DNA from: Bacillota bacterium | Lineage (GTDB): Bacteria; Bacillota; UBA4882; UBA8346 | Reading direction: 5' to 3' | DNA: 64,000 nt | Assembly: GCA_023402395.1 (NCBI GenBank) | Contig: JAEYGI010000053.1 | Span: 117,634 to 181,633, forward strand | Part shown: positions 32,365-40,764 of the stretch, in pieces | How the letters are laid out: each line of letters begins with the position of its first letter | Position numbering within the stretch: the stretch's first letter is position 1 | Program-made: the position numbers and the translations under genes | Notes under the pieces: generated by a model | The model's input: the letters and a program-made list of their open reading frames with translations, nothing else | The model's database searches: none | Told to the model about the DNA's origin: nothing

Positions 32365-32667
32365 TTGCCGGATTGGTTGATGCGCCGTGAAAAGCGTCGG
32401 ATTTCGTCGTTGCTCGGTCGCTGCGATCCTCACCGTACATTGAGTACGGCTCCGGTTCTCGCTACGATTTGCGTGAATGTATGCTTGCAGCTCGGCTAAG
32501 CAAATCAGGCTTGCTAAAATGAGCCGACTGCTCGGTCGTGCCTAGAACTCCTCGCTTTTGACGACGCGAATGCGAAACCGTAAGCTCAACCAATCCGGCA
32601 AGACTCATCCCGGCGCTATGAAAGCTGAAGCGCCGGACAGTTTCAAGTGACTAAAGATGGTTCCCCC
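32365..32667. mobile_element. non-autonomous, MITE-like repeat D (copy 1)
   Basis: TTGCCGGATTGGTTGA at 32365-32380 and its exact complement TCAACCAATCCGGCAA at 32586-32601 bound the element. A conserved tail with the hairpin CGGCGCTATGAAAGC..GCGCCGG follows. The copy at 60223-60457 is shorter because about 75 bp in the middle are absent. No transposase is encoded. Confidence 0.7.
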
Positions 32668-32741
32668 TACTTCGAGTTGCAAAATAAGTGACGTCATCGA
32701 AATTAACTTGATACTCATCGATATATTCCAGGCCGAATAAC

Positions 32742-32770
32742 AAAAACCTCCCGGTTGGGGAGGTTCCATT
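32742..32770. terminator. terminator-like hairpin
   Basis: AACCTCCC pairs with GGGAGGTT (approximately, around CGGTTG), with an A run on the left. No gene that it clearly ends is seen within 32668-33085. Confidence 0.45.
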
Positions 32771-33085
32771 GTTCCAGCGTCTGAAGTGTATAGTATCATG
32801 TTCCATATTATGGTGTCAATCACCAATTTTCTACTTGACAACATTCCAGACCCTGTTATATAGTGGAGCCGCATGATCGATTCCACTGGGCTTCGCCTGG
32901 GAGGTTATGTGTGAAAGTCAGTTCAACTGAAGCGATCCCCTTATGATAGCTTTATTGGTAGAATCACCATTCGACGGTTCGGGCCGATGAAACACGAGGT
33001 GATCGTGTTTTTTTGATCTGTTTTTCTTGCGATGGACGATTGCCATGGCGGGTTTTTTATTTTTAAAGCGACAGGAGCGGTTCCC

Positions 33086-33253
33086 ATGAAAAAACCCAAA
33101 AAAATGATTCCCGGAGCGAGCCTCCGGAACTTCTGGACCCGGAATCCCCGGACCCGGGTGCACGACAACGATCCCGGCAAGGATATCAAAAAGCTGCGGC
33201 AATCGGAACGGAAAGACATCCTCAAAGGACTGGCTGATCCGGATCGGGAGTAG
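33086..33253 (+). CDS. small basic hypothetical protein
   Basis: A 55-residue frame (MKKPKKMIPGASLRNFWTRN at the start, GLADPDRE at the end), very rich in Lys, Arg and Asp, with no hydrophobic segment. AGGAGC lies about 7 bases before the ATG. A 20-bp palindrome, GGAGTAGGCGCGCCTACTCC, overlaps the stop. I recognise no family. The good ribosome site and compact charged composition make it a plausible gene, perhaps nucleic-acid binding or spore-related; both are guesses. Confidence 0.5.
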   Translation: MKKPKKMIPGASLRNFWTRNPRTRVHDNDPGKDIKKLRQSERKDILKGLADPDRE

Positions 33254-33395
33254 GCGCGCCTACTCCTGTCGGCCTAAAGTATGATACTTAATTCTTTGCG
33301 TTTGATATTGGCCTTGATGCCAAAAGTTTAGATCAGTTCTAGCCCCCTTTCCAAGATCAAGCGCGACCAGACCCCGTACTTGCATTGGCAACCAA

Positions 33396-33725
33396 TTATC
33401 CACATTTAGTAACGGAATATCCACAATCAGTTGCTAAATATCCACATTCTTTTACTCAATGAAATGATTCAGTGACTGAATATCCACATTTTGTTGCTGA
33501 ATGTGGAATGGGAGTGATTCCCCCAGTTCATTTATTCACAGAATATCCACATTTAGTTACTGAATATCCACATTCTTTTACTCAATGAAATGATTCAGTG
33601 ACTGAATATCCACATTTTGTTGCTGAATGTGGATGGGGAGCGGTTCCCCCAGTTCATTTATTCACAGAATATCCACATTCTGTTGCTGAATGAAATAGGG
33701 CGGTTATTCCCCCGATTGGTTTTGG
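33396..33725 (+). repeat. phased DnaA-box-like array (21-bp iterons)
   Basis: One perfect TTATCCACA (33396), two TTATTCACA (33532, 33658) and seven ATATCCACA (33417, 33438, 33480, 33543, 33564, 33606, 33669) lie on the same strand. Steps are 21 or 42 bp, and 11 bp between each TTATTCACA and the following ATATCCACA. A 126-bp block of six 21-bp units is duplicated. All frames contain stops. No dnaA, dnaN or rep gene is nearby. Confidence 0.8.
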
Positions 33726-33786
33726 CGACGTAGACGGAATAAACCTTTGGTCGGAGGCGCTACGACCCGATTCAGAAATGATCGAA

Positions 33787-33820
33787 ATAACCCCCGCCGA
33801 AACCGGCAGGGGTTATTCGA
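33787..33820 (-). terminator. terminator after sleB-like gene
   Basis: AATAACCCCTGCCGG pairs with the CGGCGGGGGTTATT side around TTTC on the minus strand, just past the stop of the hydrolase gene. Confidence 0.8.
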
Positions 33821-33832
33821 AGGTTCGGTGCA

Positions 33833-34531
33833 TCAGGCGGCGGCGAAGATGTGCTGTCCGATCTTGGTAGTCACCGGCCGCGACCAAATCCATTTCGAGG
33901 AGGTCTTGGCCGGGTTATAAAAGTAAACCGCCCCGCCGGTCGGGTCCCAGCCGGACATGGCCAGCCGCGCCGCTTTCAGCGCCTGCGGACTCGGGTTCAG
34001 CCAGATCTGGCCGTCCCGCACCGTGCAGAACTCGCCCTGCTTGAAGATGATCTTATTCAGGCTCTTCGGAAACTTGGGGTTATTCAGCCGGTTCAACAGC
34101 ACCGCGCCAACCGCCACCTGTCCCTGTAGCGACTCGCCCCGGGCTTCGGCGTTGATCACCCGGGCCAACAGGTACAAGTCATTCTGATAACTGCCGCCGC
34201 GATATCCGCTATTGCCCGTATTGGCGGAACCCGCCGCCCGGGCTTGAGAAGACGGTTTCCCGGTCCAGGCCGGTTGCGCCGGATCTCCGGAAGCCGGAAG
34301 GGCCGACTGCGGGGCCGCCGTCACGGCGTTGGCCGGTTCCACGCCCGGAGCGCCGGAAACCCGGTTCGCTCCAGCCCGTTCCTGCTTCGCTTTGGTCGCC
34401 AGCGACGCCGTCCGTTCCGGTCCGGCGCCGGCAGCCGGTTGAAAAAACACCGCGAACGGAGTTAATAAGCCAAGCAGGACCAAGCCGGAGATGATCCGAA
34501 AGCTTTTAGTCTGTTTCATGTTAGAAAGCAT
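33833..34531 (-). CDS. cell wall hydrolase, SleB type
   Basis: 232 residues. A signal segment (SFRIISGLVLLGLLTPFAVFF) is followed by a long low-complexity Ala/Pro/Gly/Ser linker to about residue 110. The Hydrolase_2 domain comes last: LYLLARVINAEARGESLQGQVAVGAVLLNRLNNPKFPKSL (about 117-156), with the glutamate of AEARGE as the presumed catalytic residue, then YFYNPAKTSSKWIW. SleB degrades spore cortex during germination; relatives such as CwlJ share the fold. There is no N-terminal peptidoglycan-binding repeat, so it may be a vegetative or sporulation variant. GGGAGG lies before the ATG. Confidence 0.88.
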   Translation of the reverse strand: MLSNMKQTKSFRIISGLVLLGLLTPFAVFFQPAAGAGPERTASLATKAKQERAGANRVSGAPGVEPANAVTAAPQSALPASGDPAQPAWTGKPSSQARAAGSANTGNSGYRGGSYQNDLYLLARVINAEARGESLQGQVAVGAVLLNRLNNPKFPKSLNKIIFKQGEFCTVRDGQIWLNPSPQALKAARLAMSGWDPTGGAVYFYNPAKTSSKWIWSRPVTTKIGQHIFAAA

Positions 34532-34666
34532 CTCTTGGTCCTCCCTTTATATTCTTTTGATTTACCAGGCAACGGTAATGATTCGACATCCAGTATACCA
34601 CGGCCCATCGCCATAACCAATTACAAATAGGCGGGATTTGAGGAAATTTGGCCCATTCAACCGCGT

Positions 34667-35182
34667 TCAGCCTTTTTCCAACCAGCCGAGAGCCCACCGG
34701 ATAACCCATGGCATGACAGTGATCACCCCGACCAGCCGGATCGTCTGGAGCAGGACAATCTTCGCCCCTTCGCCGCCCATGGCCTCGCCGGCCAGAGTCA
34801 TCTCGTTCAGCCCGCCCGGAGCGCTGCCGAACATGGCAGTCACCAGATCCATTCCGGCCGTTTTGTGCAAAACCAATCCGACCACTAGACCCAAACCCAG
34901 CAGAGTCACAGTATTGATCAACGCCGGAAACCACATCTCCCTCATCCCGATCAGCAGTTCCCGGTTGATGCTCATTCCGATTACCGCGCCCGCCAGAATC
35001 TGCACCACCAGTTTGGAATGGGCCGGCAAATCCAGCGGCATGATCGCTCCCGCCGCGCCGCTCAAATTATACAATCCCACCGCAAACATCGCTCCGATCA
35101 TTCCACCGGCGGGCAGCCGCAGCTTCAGCCCAATCAAGCCGCCAATGGCCGCCACCACTAAGGTCATTCCGATTTTGATCAC
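34667..35182 (-). CDS. AbrB family transporter, single-repeat form
   Basis: 171 residues with five or six hydrophobic segments: GGLIGLKLRLPAGGMIGAMFAVGLYNL at the N-terminus and MFGSAPGGLNEMTLAGEAMGGEGAKIVLLQTIRLVGVI (about 117-154), the AbrB duplication signature. Typical members have two such repeats in about 350 residues, so this is half-length and probably dimerises. Described as ammonia-monooxygenase-like regulators or transporters; substrate unknown. Start is GTG with AAAGGAG upstream. It precedes the sleB-like gene on the same strand but with a 135-bp gap. Confidence 0.8.
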   Translation of the reverse strand: MIKIGMTLVVAAIGGLIGLKLRLPAGGMIGAMFAVGLYNLSGAAGAIMPLDLPAHSKLVVQILAGAVIGMSINRELLIGMREMWFPALINTVTLLGLGLVVGLVLHKTAGMDLVTAMFGSAPGGLNEMTLAGEAMGGEGAKIVLLQTIRLVGVITVMPWVIRWALGWLEKG

Positions 35183-35408
35183 AACGATACTCCTTTCGTT
35201 CCGGTTGTCCGTCCTTGCCTTGCCCGCATGATCTCAAAAGCCCGGGCACACCTAAACTTCCAGAGCCCGCCCGGGCTTCCCCTTTCATTTTACCCCCGGA
35301 ACGCGCCCCCGTAAACCCAATCTTTATTTTTTAACATTGGCGCCAGCCGTTCCGGACCTGGCCAAAAACCTTAGAGGAAAACGATCCCGGACCCCGAAAT
35401 ATCTATGT

Positions 35409-35449
35409 ATGTCGCAATAAGTTTTTTGAATGCCGAATAATTGCGACAT
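35409..35449. promoter_or_regulatory. inverted repeat upstream of the small membrane protein
   Basis: ATGTCGCAAT (35409-35418) and ATTGCGACAT (35440-35449) are perfect inverted copies 21 bp apart, about 50 bp before the gene. It could be an operator or a leader hairpin. Confidence 0.45.
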
Positions 35450-35501
35450 GTTTCCTTAATTCATAAGTTGCAAATCGCCGAAGATCAAAGGAGGAATTGG
35501 C

Positions 35502-35693
35502 ATGTTGGTTCTGGGCGGCCTTCCGCTCTCCGTCTGGTTGGGGATTTTGTCGTTCCTGTTTTTGACCGTTACGGTAATGACGGGTCTACGGATCATTAAG
35601 GTGAATTTGAAAATTCACGGCAGACTGGCTTTGACCACCCTTGCCCTCGCGTTGACCCATGCGCTGGTCGTGATTTTCGCTTATTACGGATAA
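35502..35693 (+). CDS. small two-helix membrane protein
   Basis: 63 residues with two hydrophobic helices (PLSVWLGILSFLFLTVTVMTGL and LALTTLALALTHALVVIFAYYG) joined by a basic loop RIIKVNLKIHGR. Histidines in KIHGR and LTHAL are spaced somewhat like haem ligands in small b-type cytochromes, but that is only a suggestion. A strong AAAGGAGG site precedes the ATG. The convergent cupredoxin gene downstream hints at a redox role. A terminator follows. Confidence 0.6.
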   Translation: MLVLGGLPLSVWLGILSFLFLTVTVMTGLRIIKVNLKIHGRLALTTLALALTHALVVIFAYYG

Positions 35694-35716
35694 AACAGCG
35701 TCGTCGCCTCGTTATA

Positions 35717-35755
35717 ACCAAGCCTCCCCCCAACCGGGGGAGGCTTGATTTGGTT
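35717..35755. terminator. bidirectional terminator
   Basis: AAGCCTCCCCC pairs with GGGGGAGGCTT around AACC between convergent genes at 35693 and 35764. Confidence 0.85.
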
Positions 35756-35763
35756 CCATTCTT

Positions 35764-36111
35764 TTATTTAACAATGATCACTCCTTTCATCCAGGGATGT
35801 GGACCGCAGAGATATTGATAAGTTCCCGGCGTCTTGAATTCCATCGACCATTGCTCATTCTTGGCCAGTAACGGGCTGGAGACCTTATTGTCGAACACCA
35901 CGTTATGCTTTGGGGTATCCCGGTTGATCCAGACCACCCGGGTTCCCGGAGCCAAAGTCACCTCGGCCGGGCTGTATTTGAACCCCTTAATCTCCACTGT
36001 CACTGTCTTAGCCGGTTCATTGGCGTTATTTTCGTTCGGAGCGGCGGCGGCCTCGGTCAGGAGCAACCCCAGCGCCAGCAGCGTATAAACCATCCATTGC
36101 CTTGCTTTCAT
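35764..36111 (-). CDS. secreted cupredoxin (plastocyanin-like)
   Basis: 115 residues: a signal peptide (WMVYTLLALGLLLTEAAAA) then one cupredoxin domain. The type-1 copper ligands are all present: His69 (PKHNVVF), Cys102, His105 and Met108 (YLCGPHPWMKG). It would act outside the membrane as a blue copper electron carrier. VTVEIKGFKYSPAEVTLAPGTRVVW is the usual N-terminal strand pattern. AAAGGG precedes the ATG. No oxidase genes are adjacent, so the redox partner is unknown. Confidence 0.88.
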   Translation of the reverse strand: MKARQWMVYTLLALGLLLTEAAAAPNENNANEPAKTVTVEIKGFKYSPAEVTLAPGTRVVWINRDTPKHNVVFDNKVSSPLLAKNEQWSMEFKTPGTYQYLCGPHPWMKGVIIVK

Positions 36112-36324
36112 TTTGATCGCCCTTTCATTTCGGAAATTCCCTTTATGGTTAAATTATAAAGCAAACCTCGCGCCGGGCCAAATCCGATCCGGGCCGAAAT
36201 CCCGCCGGTTTTATTTTTAGATAATTGCTTAACATGGTTAATTAATGGCCTAATAAAATTCCTCCCTGTAGGTCATTCCCTCTGCCCGATACACTCATGA
36301 CAGTCAGGTGAGGAAACGCTCACC

Positions 36325-36750
36325 TTATCGGCTCTTCGCCTGTCCCTCGGTGACCGCTCGCAACGCGACTTTGCAGATGGCTTCGGATGGAGTCAATTGA
36401 ACATCTGAATCCTCTCCCACCCGATACTCCCCGTCCGGTCCAGTGGCGGCGGTTACGTTACCGAACCGGTCGACGCGCACCTGAAACTCCCAACCCCGGG
36501 AATTCAATTCCTCCACAATCTTCCAGGCTTGATTGATATCGGTCGAATATTGCGGCGTCTGCTCCGACAGGTCGTGATCCCGGAGCGCCGGCCGCGCTTC
36601 GCCGGTGCCCGGCAGCGCAATCTCCCCGAACTCGGCCGGTGACTGATAAAGATAGAGCCGGGGCACGGTCATGACTTGCTCCGCCACTTGCCGGTCCAAT
36701 TCACGGCCGGGTGAAAGCGCGGAAACGGTTTCCGATGAATGCGGCGTCAT
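36325..36750 (-). CDS. phage ABA-sandwich-domain-like hypothetical protein
   Basis: About 141 residues. The pattern resembles the phage ABA sandwich domain: GRELDRQVAEQVM (about 15-27), QYSTDINQAWKIVEELNSRGWEFQVRVDRFG (about 68-98), then TPSEAICKVALRAVTEG at the end. This is a small domain of unknown function in phage and Firmicutes genomes. The ATG at 36750 has GGAGGAG 6 bases upstream and is preferred to the ATG at 36804. It stands alone. Function unknown; the family call is from memory of its motif order. Confidence 0.6.
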   Translation of the reverse strand: MTPHSSETVSALSPGRELDRQVAEQVMTVPRLYLYQSPAEFGEIALPGTGEARPALRDHDLSEQTPQYSTDINQAWKIVEELNSRGWEFQVRVDRFGNVTAATGPDGEYRVGEDSDVQLTPSEAICKVALRAVTEGQAKSR

Positions 36751-37066
36751 TTCGATCTCCTCCACGTCTTTTGCTATCATTGTCCCCTCATTCCACCGGC
36801 GCATACCCTAAGACTTGGGAACGAATTGGGGCCAAAGCACCCGATTCGTGCTCCTATCCCGGGTCAGAGCGCTTCCCTGTCCGATATCATAACGTAGATA
36901 GTGTTATTGAAGTGGAGTCGGAATTTTAGGAGTCCGAATTTAGCGTTTGAAACTCAGAAGGGTTCACGAACCATGGATTCAGCGAGAAATTCGGCTTCTG
37001 TCTTCCGGATTCCGGCTTTCTACCCTTGCAGAGTCATACTGAAATAAACCATGAGGGAGCTTAACC

Positions 37067-37357
37067 ATGGCCTCCTTTCAAATCTCCTGCCGGATCGAAG
37101 GTTCCGGCAGGGTCCGATCGAAACTGAAGATCGAGACCGATAGCGGCGAACCCTTCCCCGACCTCAACGGAATCCTCCTCGAGAGCAATATGGTGGACTC
37201 CCGGACCCACCGGCTCCGGATCGGATTTGGTGAAGCGCTGGCTGGCCCTAAGACTGAAAAATCTCCCAAATCAGCCCCGGCTTCCGATGGGTTCTGGGCC
37301 AAGATCCGCGCCCGGATCGGAGCCATCGGCCGGAATCGGGCAGGGAGTGGCGGTTAA
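37067..37357 (+). CDS. hypothetical protein
   Basis: 96 residues starting MASFQISCRIEGSGRVRSKL. GGGAG lies about 9 bases before the ATG. The first 55 residues look like a small beta-rich domain (RSKLKIETDSGEPFPDLNGILLESNMV). The C-terminal part is basic, with two short Arg/Ile helices. I recognise no family. A strong terminator follows at 37400-37438, which supports real transcription. Confidence 0.5.
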   Translation: MASFQISCRIEGSGRVRSKLKIETDSGEPFPDLNGILLESNMVDSRTHRLRIGFGEALAGPKTEKSPKSAPASDGFWAKIRARIGAIGRNRAGSGG

Positions 37358-37399
37358 CGCCGTACCAATTTTAGATCCTGAATTCAAGTCCTCTATATA

Positions 37400-37438
37400 A
37401 AAAACCAAAGCTTTCTTAATTGAAAGCTTTGGTTTTGT
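37400..37438. terminator. bidirectional terminator
   Basis: AAACCAAAGCTTTC pairs with GAAAGCTTTGGTTT around TTAATT between the plus-strand gene at 37067 and the minus-strand RND gene. Confidence 0.88.
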
Positions 37439-37491
37439 AATGTTAACTATCAACAGCCCGTAGTTCGGATGAGTGATGGCGCTCGCCTAAA

Positions 37492-40400
37492 TCAAACGCG
37501 ATCCGCCGCTTTTTTCCGGATCATCCGTTTTTGTAAGCCCAAAACGAACTCACGAACCTGTTCCACCTTAGTATAGGCGACCGGCACTACTACCAGAGTC
37601 ATCAGCATCGAAACCGTCAAACCGCCGATCAGCACCCAACCCAAACCATGCTTGAACTCGGAGCCGGAGGCTTCCGATAACGCCAACGGCAACATTCCGA
37701 GGATCATGGTCAATGTGGTCATCAGAATCGGCCGCAACCGTTCACGGCCCGCTTCCACCAAGGCATCCTCAATGGCCAGCCCTTCAACCTCCCGCGCCCG
37801 GTTGGCGAAATCCACCAGCAAAATGGCGTTTTTACAAACCAAACCAATCAGCATAATTAGCCCCATGATCGAGAAGATCGATAGGCTATTCTTGGTTAAA
37901 GCCAGTCCCAGCAGGGCTCCGATCAACGCCAGCGGCACCGAGAACAGGACGGAAAAGGGATAAATAAATGAATTGTAAAGAGCGGCCATGATCAAATAAA
38001 CAAAGATGATTCCGGCCACCAGCGCCAGACCCAGACTGGCGAACGATTCCTGTTGACTTTTCAAATTGCCGACCATCCCGATACTGACCCCGGAAGGCAT
38101 CCCGGCCGCCTCGACGGCTTTCGCAATATCCCGGCCGATATCGCCGCTGGCCCGGCCAACCGCTTCTGACATGATCGTCACCGCATAATTCCGGTCTCTC
38201 CGCTCCAGCTTGGTCGGGCCGGAAGAAGGTTGAATCGAGGCAAATTGATTTAGTGTAACCAGTTTCCCGAATTTATTGGCCACTGTCAGATCCCCGATAT
38301 TTTGGGTCCGGGTCCGGTCGGAGCGGTCCAGCATTACCCTAATCGGATATTCCGAGCCGTCCTTATCCAGAAACTTTGAGTCGTCATTGCCGGTAAGGCC
38401 GACCTGCAAAGTCTGACCGACACTGGCTACATCCAGACCCAAATCCGCCATTTTCTTGCGGTTGAAGACCACTTTCATCTCCGGCCGGCCCTCCTCCGAG
38501 GATAACCGGACATCAGAGGTACCCGGGATCGCGGCGGCAATTTCTTTCGCCTTCAAGGCGGCGCGCGATACATCCGACCAGTTGGTTCCAACCACGGCCA
38601 GTTGAATCGGGGCGGACGCCCCGCCTCCGGCGATGGAAGACGCCATTAAATGGACTGTAGCCCCCGGTATTCTTTCAAATTTTTCCTTTAAGATCAAGCG
38701 GACATCATCGGTACTGCGGCGCCGCTCTTCTTTAGGAATAAGCTTCACGAACATCATCGCCTTATTGGCTTCTTCGGTATTTCCACCGTAACCGCTGGCC
38801 ACAAAGACCGTATCCACTTCAGGCAAGGCAGTGGCGATCTGTTCCATCTTTTGGGTAACCAGGTTAGTTTGTTCTACTTTGGTCCCAGTAACCATCTCCA
38901 GGGTAACTTGCAAGGAGCCTTGGTCGGTTTGCGGCGCAAACTCGGCGCCGACGAATCCGCCGGGGATCAGTCCCACGGCGCCCACAAACAACGCCGCCGC
39001 TAGTAGCAAAACCAACCACGGATGCTTGAGGCTGCCGCGCAGGATTTTCAGATAATCTTCCGTCATCGTCTTGAAGAAACGCTCAAATCCCAATCCGAAA
39101 CGGCCCGCCAGCGAGTTCTCGGTCAAATGCTCCAACCGTCCGAACCGCGACGATAACAGCGGAGTAACGGTGAACGATACGAACAAACTCGTCAAGGTGG
39201 CGATGACCATCACCAGCGAGAAAGAACGCAGAATTCCGCTGATCGTCCCGGAGACCATTGCCAGCGGCAGATAAACCACCACATCGACCATGGTGATGGA
39301 AAGAGCGGTAAATCCGATTTCATTCCGGCCGTCCAAGGAAGCAACCTTTTTGTCTTTACCCATTTCTAAGTGGCGATATATATTCTCCAAAACTACGATG
39401 GCATCATCTACCAAAATTCCGATAACCAGCGATAAGGCCAATAAGGTAATAACATTTAAGGTAAAGCCCATTATCCACATGCCAAGGAAGGTCACCACCA
39501 GCGAAGTCGGGATCGCCACCATGACAATCAATGAACTCCGCAAGCTATGTAAGAAAAGTAACATAACCCCGGCTACCAACAGAATCGCCAACACCAGATC
39601 CTCTTTCACCGCATTGGCCGAATCCATGGTGAAAGTGGAGTTATCCATCGCCACGACCGATTGTAAATTGAGATTTTGATATTTTGCTTCCAGGTTTTTG
39701 AGCTCATCCCGGACCACTTGGCTGACGGACACGCCATTGGCATCGGACTGCTTCCGGATCATCACTCCGATCGTTTCTTTGCCGTTAATCCGGGTAATGA
39801 CATCGGTTTCCACGACCCCATCCTGAATCTCGGCCACATCGGAGAGCCTCACCTGCCCGGTGGAATCCTGCTTCACGACTAGATCGCGGAGCTGATCGAC
39901 GCTTTCAAACTTACCGGCCAACCGCACTACATACTGGCGGTCGGAATCTTTAAAAGCTCCGGTCGGATAATCAACGTTGCCGTTTTGAACCGCCTGCAAC
40001 ACTTGCAGGGCGGACAGATCATGCGCGTTTAACTTATTGATATCAAGGTTGACCTTGATCTCCCGCTCTTTACCGCCCATCAACATAACTTGCCCGACAC
40101 CGGGCAATTGGGACAACCTTGGTTTAACCTGATCATCCATTAAATCAAAAAATTTGGTGCCCGGCAGATTGCTGGTCATTCCAAGAATCAGAATCGGCAT
40201 ATCATCCAGCGAGACCTTGGAGATGGCCGGACTTTTTACATCATCGGGGAAATCGGGTAGGATTTGGTTTACTTTGCGCTGAACATCCTGGAGCGCGGTA
40301 TCAATATTAGCTTCCTGCAAAAAATTGATGGTGACAATGGAAACCCCTTCTTGCGAGGTGGATACCACTTCGTCAATCTTATCGACGCCGGCGACAGCAT

Positions 40401-40605
40401 CCTCGATCTTTTTGGTGACCGAGGTCTCTACTTCATTGGCTGACGCTCCGGGATATTGAGTATTAACCGTGACCACCGGGATATCCATCTTCGGCACCAG
40501 TTCGTACTGCAACTGCAAGTAGGCGAAGACTCCCAGCAAGGAGAGAGCCGAAAATAGCACAATAATTAAGATCGGGCGTTTAATTGATAGTTCCGTAATG
40601 GTCAT
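37492..40605 (-). CDS. RND multidrug efflux transporter permease (AcrB/HAE1 family)
   Basis: 1037 residues, full length, with twelve membrane helices and two large extracytoplasmic loops. LSIKRPILIIVLFSALSLLGVFAYLQL is helix 1. GILVDDAIVVLENIYRHLE (about 395-413) carries the paired Asp of helix 4 used for proton relay. GLVCKNAILLVDFANRAREVEGL (about 918-940) is the helix 10 motif. It exports drugs or lipids together with the adaptor encoded upstream. In a Firmicute without an outer membrane it probably works without a channel partner. GGTGG precedes the ATG. Likely repressed by the TetR protein at 42184. Confidence 0.94.
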   Translation of the reverse strand: MTITELSIKRPILIIVLFSALSLLGVFAYLQLQYELVPKMDIPVVTVNTQYPGASANEVETSVTKKIEDAVAGVDKIDEVVSTSQEGVSIVTINFLQEANIDTALQDVQRKVNQILPDFPDDVKSPAISKVSLDDMPILILGMTSNLPGTKFFDLMDDQVKPRLSQLPGVGQVMLMGGKEREIKVNLDINKLNAHDLSALQVLQAVQNGNVDYPTGAFKDSDRQYVVRLAGKFESVDQLRDLVVKQDSTGQVRLSDVAEIQDGVVETDVITRINGKETIGVMIRKQSDANGVSVSQVVRDELKNLEAKYQNLNLQSVVAMDNSTFTMDSANAVKEDLVLAILLVAGVMLLFLHSLRSSLIVMVAIPTSLVVTFLGMWIMGFTLNVITLLALSLVIGILVDDAIVVLENIYRHLEMGKDKKVASLDGRNEIGFTALSITMVDVVVYLPLAMVSGTISGILRSFSLVMVIATLTSLFVSFTVTPLLSSRFGRLEHLTENSLAGRFGLGFERFFKTMTEDYLKILRGSLKHPWLVLLLAAALFVGAVGLIPGGFVGAEFAPQTDQGSLQVTLEMVTGTKVEQTNLVTQKMEQIATALPEVDTVFVASGYGGNTEEANKAMMFVKLIPKEERRRSTDDVRLILKEKFERIPGATVHLMASSIAGGGASAPIQLAVVGTNWSDVSRAALKAKEIAAAIPGTSDVRLSSEEGRPEMKVVFNRKKMADLGLDVASVGQTLQVGLTGNDDSKFLDKDGSEYPIRVMLDRSDRTRTQNIGDLTVANKFGKLVTLNQFASIQPSSGPTKLERRDRNYAVTIMSEAVGRASGDIGRDIAKAVEAAGMPSGVSIGMVGNLKSQQESFASLGLALVAGIIFVYLIMAALYNSFIYPFSVLFSVPLALIGALLGLALTKNSLSIFSIMGLIMLIGLVCKNAILLVDFANRAREVEGLAIEDALVEAGRERLRPILMTTLTMILGMLPLALSEASGSEFKHGLGWVLIGGLTVSMLMTLVVVPVAYTKVEQVREFVLGLQKRMIRKKAADRV

Positions 40606-40618
40606 AAATTTCCACCTA

Positions 40619-40740
40619 AATTCTTTATAAAATTTAGACTATATGAGATGAATTAAATTTCCCAATTAAGATTTGTATTCTAAGCCGAATGTGAATCAAT
40701 AAATTCGTATTTAATTCAACTTATATAAAATGAGCTTATT
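40619..40740. repeat. AT-rich inverted repeat between adaptor and RND genes
   Basis: TATATGAGATGAATTAAA on the left is nearly complementary to TTTAATTCAACTTATATA on the right. Related dyads lie at 41938-42023. A regulatory site or a small repeat element. Confidence 0.5.
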
Positions 40741-40764
40741 GTCGAAAATCCCAAGAGCCAAATT

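Noticed and set aside
33396..33725. Calling this the chromosomal oriC
   Set aside because: No dnaA, dnaN, rpmH, recF or gyr genes nearby and no obvious AT-rich unwinding element; box phasing alone is not enough.
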